Below are positions 62,392 through 64,000 of a stretch of DNA of 64,000 bases, piece by piece. A program made the translations under genes and the position numbers. Within the stretch, counting starts at the first letter, position 1. The number at the start of each line of letters is the position of its first letter. The DNA is from an uncultured Caldilineaceae bacterium (GTDB lineage Bacteria; Chloroflexota; Anaerolineae; Caldilineales; Caldilineaceae): NCBI GenBank assembly GCA_951813625.1, contig CATOTS010000022.1, positions 62,001 to 126,000 of the forward strand. Reading direction: 5' to 3'. Below the pieces are notes generated by a model that saw only the letters and a list, made by a program, of their open reading frames with translations, ran no database searches and was not told where the DNA came from.

Positions 62392-63255
62392 TCAGGCGCA
62401 GAACGGCGCGGCGACCTCTTTCATCTTCGCCAGATTGTCCCACTCGGAACTGTTCCCGTGCAGCGCCGTGTCGAAGATGAGCGACATCGGCCCATCGAAC
62501 CCCGCCTCCTCCAGCATCCTCAGCGAGTGGCGAAATTCGTCCTCATCCGGGTTGCCGCCGCTGTCGTAGAGCGCCTTCACATGCGCCGAATCGGCCTTGG
62601 GAAAGATCGCGGCAAGCTCGTCATAGCGGTCGCCGCCGCTGTAATTGCCGAAGTCGGCGCACAGGCCGACACGCCCTTCGCATAGCTCCAGGATTGCCAG
62701 GACCTGGTCGGCCCGGCTGGTCGTCTCGCGAAAGTTCTCCGTGATCACTTGCACCCCGATCGAAGTCCCGTAGGCGGCCAGTTCGCGCAAGCTCCGCGCA
62801 CTGCGCCTGATTACCGGATGATCGAGCAGCGAGGCGCCGTTCGCTGAGCCCGTTCGCTCCACGCGCCGGCAGCCTGCCACCACGCGCGCGTGCGTCGCCC
62901 CCAGGCGTGCGCCCACATCCAGCCAGGAACGAATCCAGGCCATCTCCTCGGCCTGCGCCGCGTCGTCGGGATCAGTCACGTCGCCGGCGTCGATCAGAAC
63001 GCTGAACAGCTCGATGCCCGCCTGCCCAATTGCGCTCTTCAGTTCGTCAAGGTAGCTCGTGTCGGCCGTGGGAAAGTGAAAGTGTACGATCTCCAGTGCG
63101 CCTATTTTTTCCCGGGCAAGTGCGGCCGGCAGTTCAAGCAAGGCAATGGCGCCGTCACCCAAGACAGTTGCTGGGAAGGGCTGGCCCGGCCCGAAGATCG
63201 GTGGGGAACCAAGCGTCCTGTGCAGACTCCAGGAAGATGTTGAAATCCGTGTCAT
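62392..63255 (-). CDS. Sugar phosphate isomerase/epimerase-like TIM-barrel protein
   Basis: A 287-residue xylose-isomerase-like TIM-barrel protein. The barrel order is visible: ISTSSWSLHRTLG, LEIVHFHFPTAD, GIELFSVLIDAGDVT, ARLGATHARVVAGCRR, VITENFR with a metal-type Glu, VGLCADFGNYSGG, and ADSAHVKALYDSGG with a metal His; a final FDGPMSLIFD strand has the last acidic residue. The start follows GGAGA at 7 nt. Family members isomerise or epimerise sugars or act on inositol or hydroxypyruvate derivatives. It runs 111 nt after an Ldh-family oxidoreductase on the same strand, probably in one catabolic operon. The substrate is unknown. Confidence 0.85.
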   Translation of the reverse strand: MTRISTSSWSLHRTLGSPPIFGPGQPFPATVLGDGAIALLELPAALAREKIGALEIVHFHFPTADTSYLDELKSAIGQAGIELFSVLIDAGDVTDPDDAAQAEEMAWIRSWLDVGARLGATHARVVAGCRRVERTGSANGASLLDHPVIRRSARSLRELAAYGTSIGVQVITENFRETTSRADQVLAILELCEGRVGLCADFGNYSGGDRYDELAAIFPKADSAHVKALYDSGGNPDEDEFRHSLRMLEEAGFDGPMSLIFDTALHGNSSEWDNLAKMKEVAAPFCA

Positions 63256-63366
63256 GGGCGTTCTCCGGTTGGCTTGCGAGGTGGACTAACGAATTCAGCC
63301 GGCTCGGCGGTGGGCAAGGCGCCCCGCGACCGACGGTTCAGAGCGGAAACAAGAGTCGTGACAGTT

Positions 63367-64000
63367 TCAGGCGATGCCCGTGACCTCCAGATTCTCTGCC
63401 GCTTCGACGATCTGCTCCCACGTCGTATCGTCCAGTGGAATCCCGCTCTCCTGTCTGGCCTGGGCCGAACGCGCCTCCGGTTCGCCCGGCAGAAGCACCT
63501 CGTCAAAGCCCGGCGCCGGCCGCGTCGACTTGATCCGATCGGCCATGATCGAGCCGTCGGCAAAGAACTCGGCCAGTGGACGGAAGGCTTCGATGTTGAG
63601 CAGCACAAACAACACGCCGTTGCCCAGGATCGTGCCCGGCATGGTCGGGCCGCCTGCCCCCGTCAGCACACCGCCCAGAAAGTCGGTCAGGAGGGCAAGC
63701 CCGTAGCCCTTATGTCCTGCCGCGGGCAAAAGCATGCCGTCATCGTAGAGGTCCGCGGGGTTCCGGGTGGGCTGGCCGTGCTTGTCCAACACGAGGCCTT
63801 CGGGGAGCGATTTGCCGCCGTTCATGGCCACCCGAACTTTGCCTTCAGCCACCGCGCTGGTGGCGAAATCCAGCAGCAGCGACGGACGGTCCTGCAGAGG
63901 GATGGCAGCTGCCACCGGATTGGTGCCCATGCGTCTTTCAGCGCCGCCGAAGGGCGCGACCAGGCCGCCGGAACGACCGCCGTTGGCGTAGGCCAGCGCG
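63367..64000 (-). CDS. Ldh family oxidoreductase (malate/L-lactate dehydrogenase-like), 5' part beyond window
   Basis: The 211 visible codons form the C-terminal two thirds of a malate/L-sulfolactate/ureidoglycolate dehydrogenase-type protein: APFGGAERRMGTNPVAAAIP, LLLDFATSAVAEGKVRVAMN, KGYGLALLTDFLGGVLTGAG and the C-terminal ESGIPLDDTTWEQIV. The pattern RxMGTNPxxxxxP and the GHKGYGLAL motif belong to the NAD(P)-binding fold unique to this family. The start lies beyond base 64000. The substrate could be a 2-hydroxy acid or ureidoglycolate. Its neighbour, a sugar isomerase-like gene, suggests a carbohydrate or hydroxy-acid pathway. Confidence 0.9.
   Translation of the reverse strand, partial: ALAYANGGRSGGLVAPFGGAERRMGTNPVAAAIPLQDRPSLLLDFATSAVAEGKVRVAMNGGKSLPEGLVLDKHGQPTRNPADLYDDGMLLPAAGHKGYGLALLTDFLGGVLTGAGGPTMPGTILGNGVLFVLLNIEAFRPLAEFFADGSIMADRIKSTRPAPGFDEVLLPGEPEARSAQARQESGIPLDDTTWEQIVEAAENLEVTGIA

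Overview
The window is a GC-rich bacterial chromosome segment. It carries sulfatases, phytanoyl-CoA-type dioxygenases, enolase-superfamily, GH4 and PL26-like carbohydrate enzymes, many decayed insertion sequences and SpvB/RHS genes. This mix, with SPFH/NfeD, CopC-CopD and LOG housekeeping genes, suggests a Chloroflexota heterotroph (Caldilineales-like). That placement is an inference from gene content; no rRNA is present to confirm it.

Region 1 (1-12.2 kb, all minus strand) is catabolic. It holds an enolase-superfamily dehydratase and a PhyH dioxygenase in one operon, a sulfatase, an operon of a small quinol-monooxygenase-like protein and two gamma-glutamyltransferase paralogues, an adenosine-deaminase-like hydrolase, a LOG-family protein and a second sulfatase. 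Two inverted-repeat elements (MITE-like) sit between these genes.

Region 2 (12.3-27.5 kb) is a decayed accessory island. It has pieces of at least six transposase families (ISKra4-like, IS1595-like, IS982, IS3 twice, IS630), two relics of a nuclease/methyltransferase tail, truncated ABC-exporter and alpha-2-macroglobulin fragments, and an SpvB/RHS polymorphic-toxin locus. The large RHS gene ends in a ~254-residue C-terminal domain with an HELAH zinc-peptidase motif. Its stop codon lies 3 nt from the start of a two-repeat lipoprotein gene. Fragments of a second lipoprotein-RHS pair lie 4 kb downstream, suggesting a collapsed tandem toxin array.

Region 3 (27.6-39.7 kb, plus strand) resumes metabolism: PL26/YetA-like protein, GT39-like membrane protein, GH43-like beta-propeller, glutaredoxin-thioredoxin reductase fusion, PhyH dioxygenase, GH4 glycosidase and a large FtsX-type permease. 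Region 4 (39.7-52 kb) holds NfeD-SPFH membrane-quality genes, a DUF4870-like protein, fmt, tRNA-Pro(GGG) with a strong terminator, a three-gene copper cluster, clpB and a fatty-acid desaturase.

Region 5 (52-64 kb) holds a GHMP sugar kinase fused to a UDPGP-type pyrophosphorylase with a GalU-like partner, an OsmC protein, prephenate dehydratase preceded by a relic of its own ACT domain, a gene-poor stretch of relics, a ThDP enzyme, an enolase-superfamily pseudogene fused to a transposase fragment, a sugar-phosphate-isomerase-like protein and an Ldh-family oxidoreductase cut by the window end.

Two interspersed repeat families run through the window. They share a ~60-bp core of two back-to-back GC hairpins (six copies). 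Family A is a ~310-bp element with terminal inverted repeats; family B is a ~175-bp element carrying the same core.
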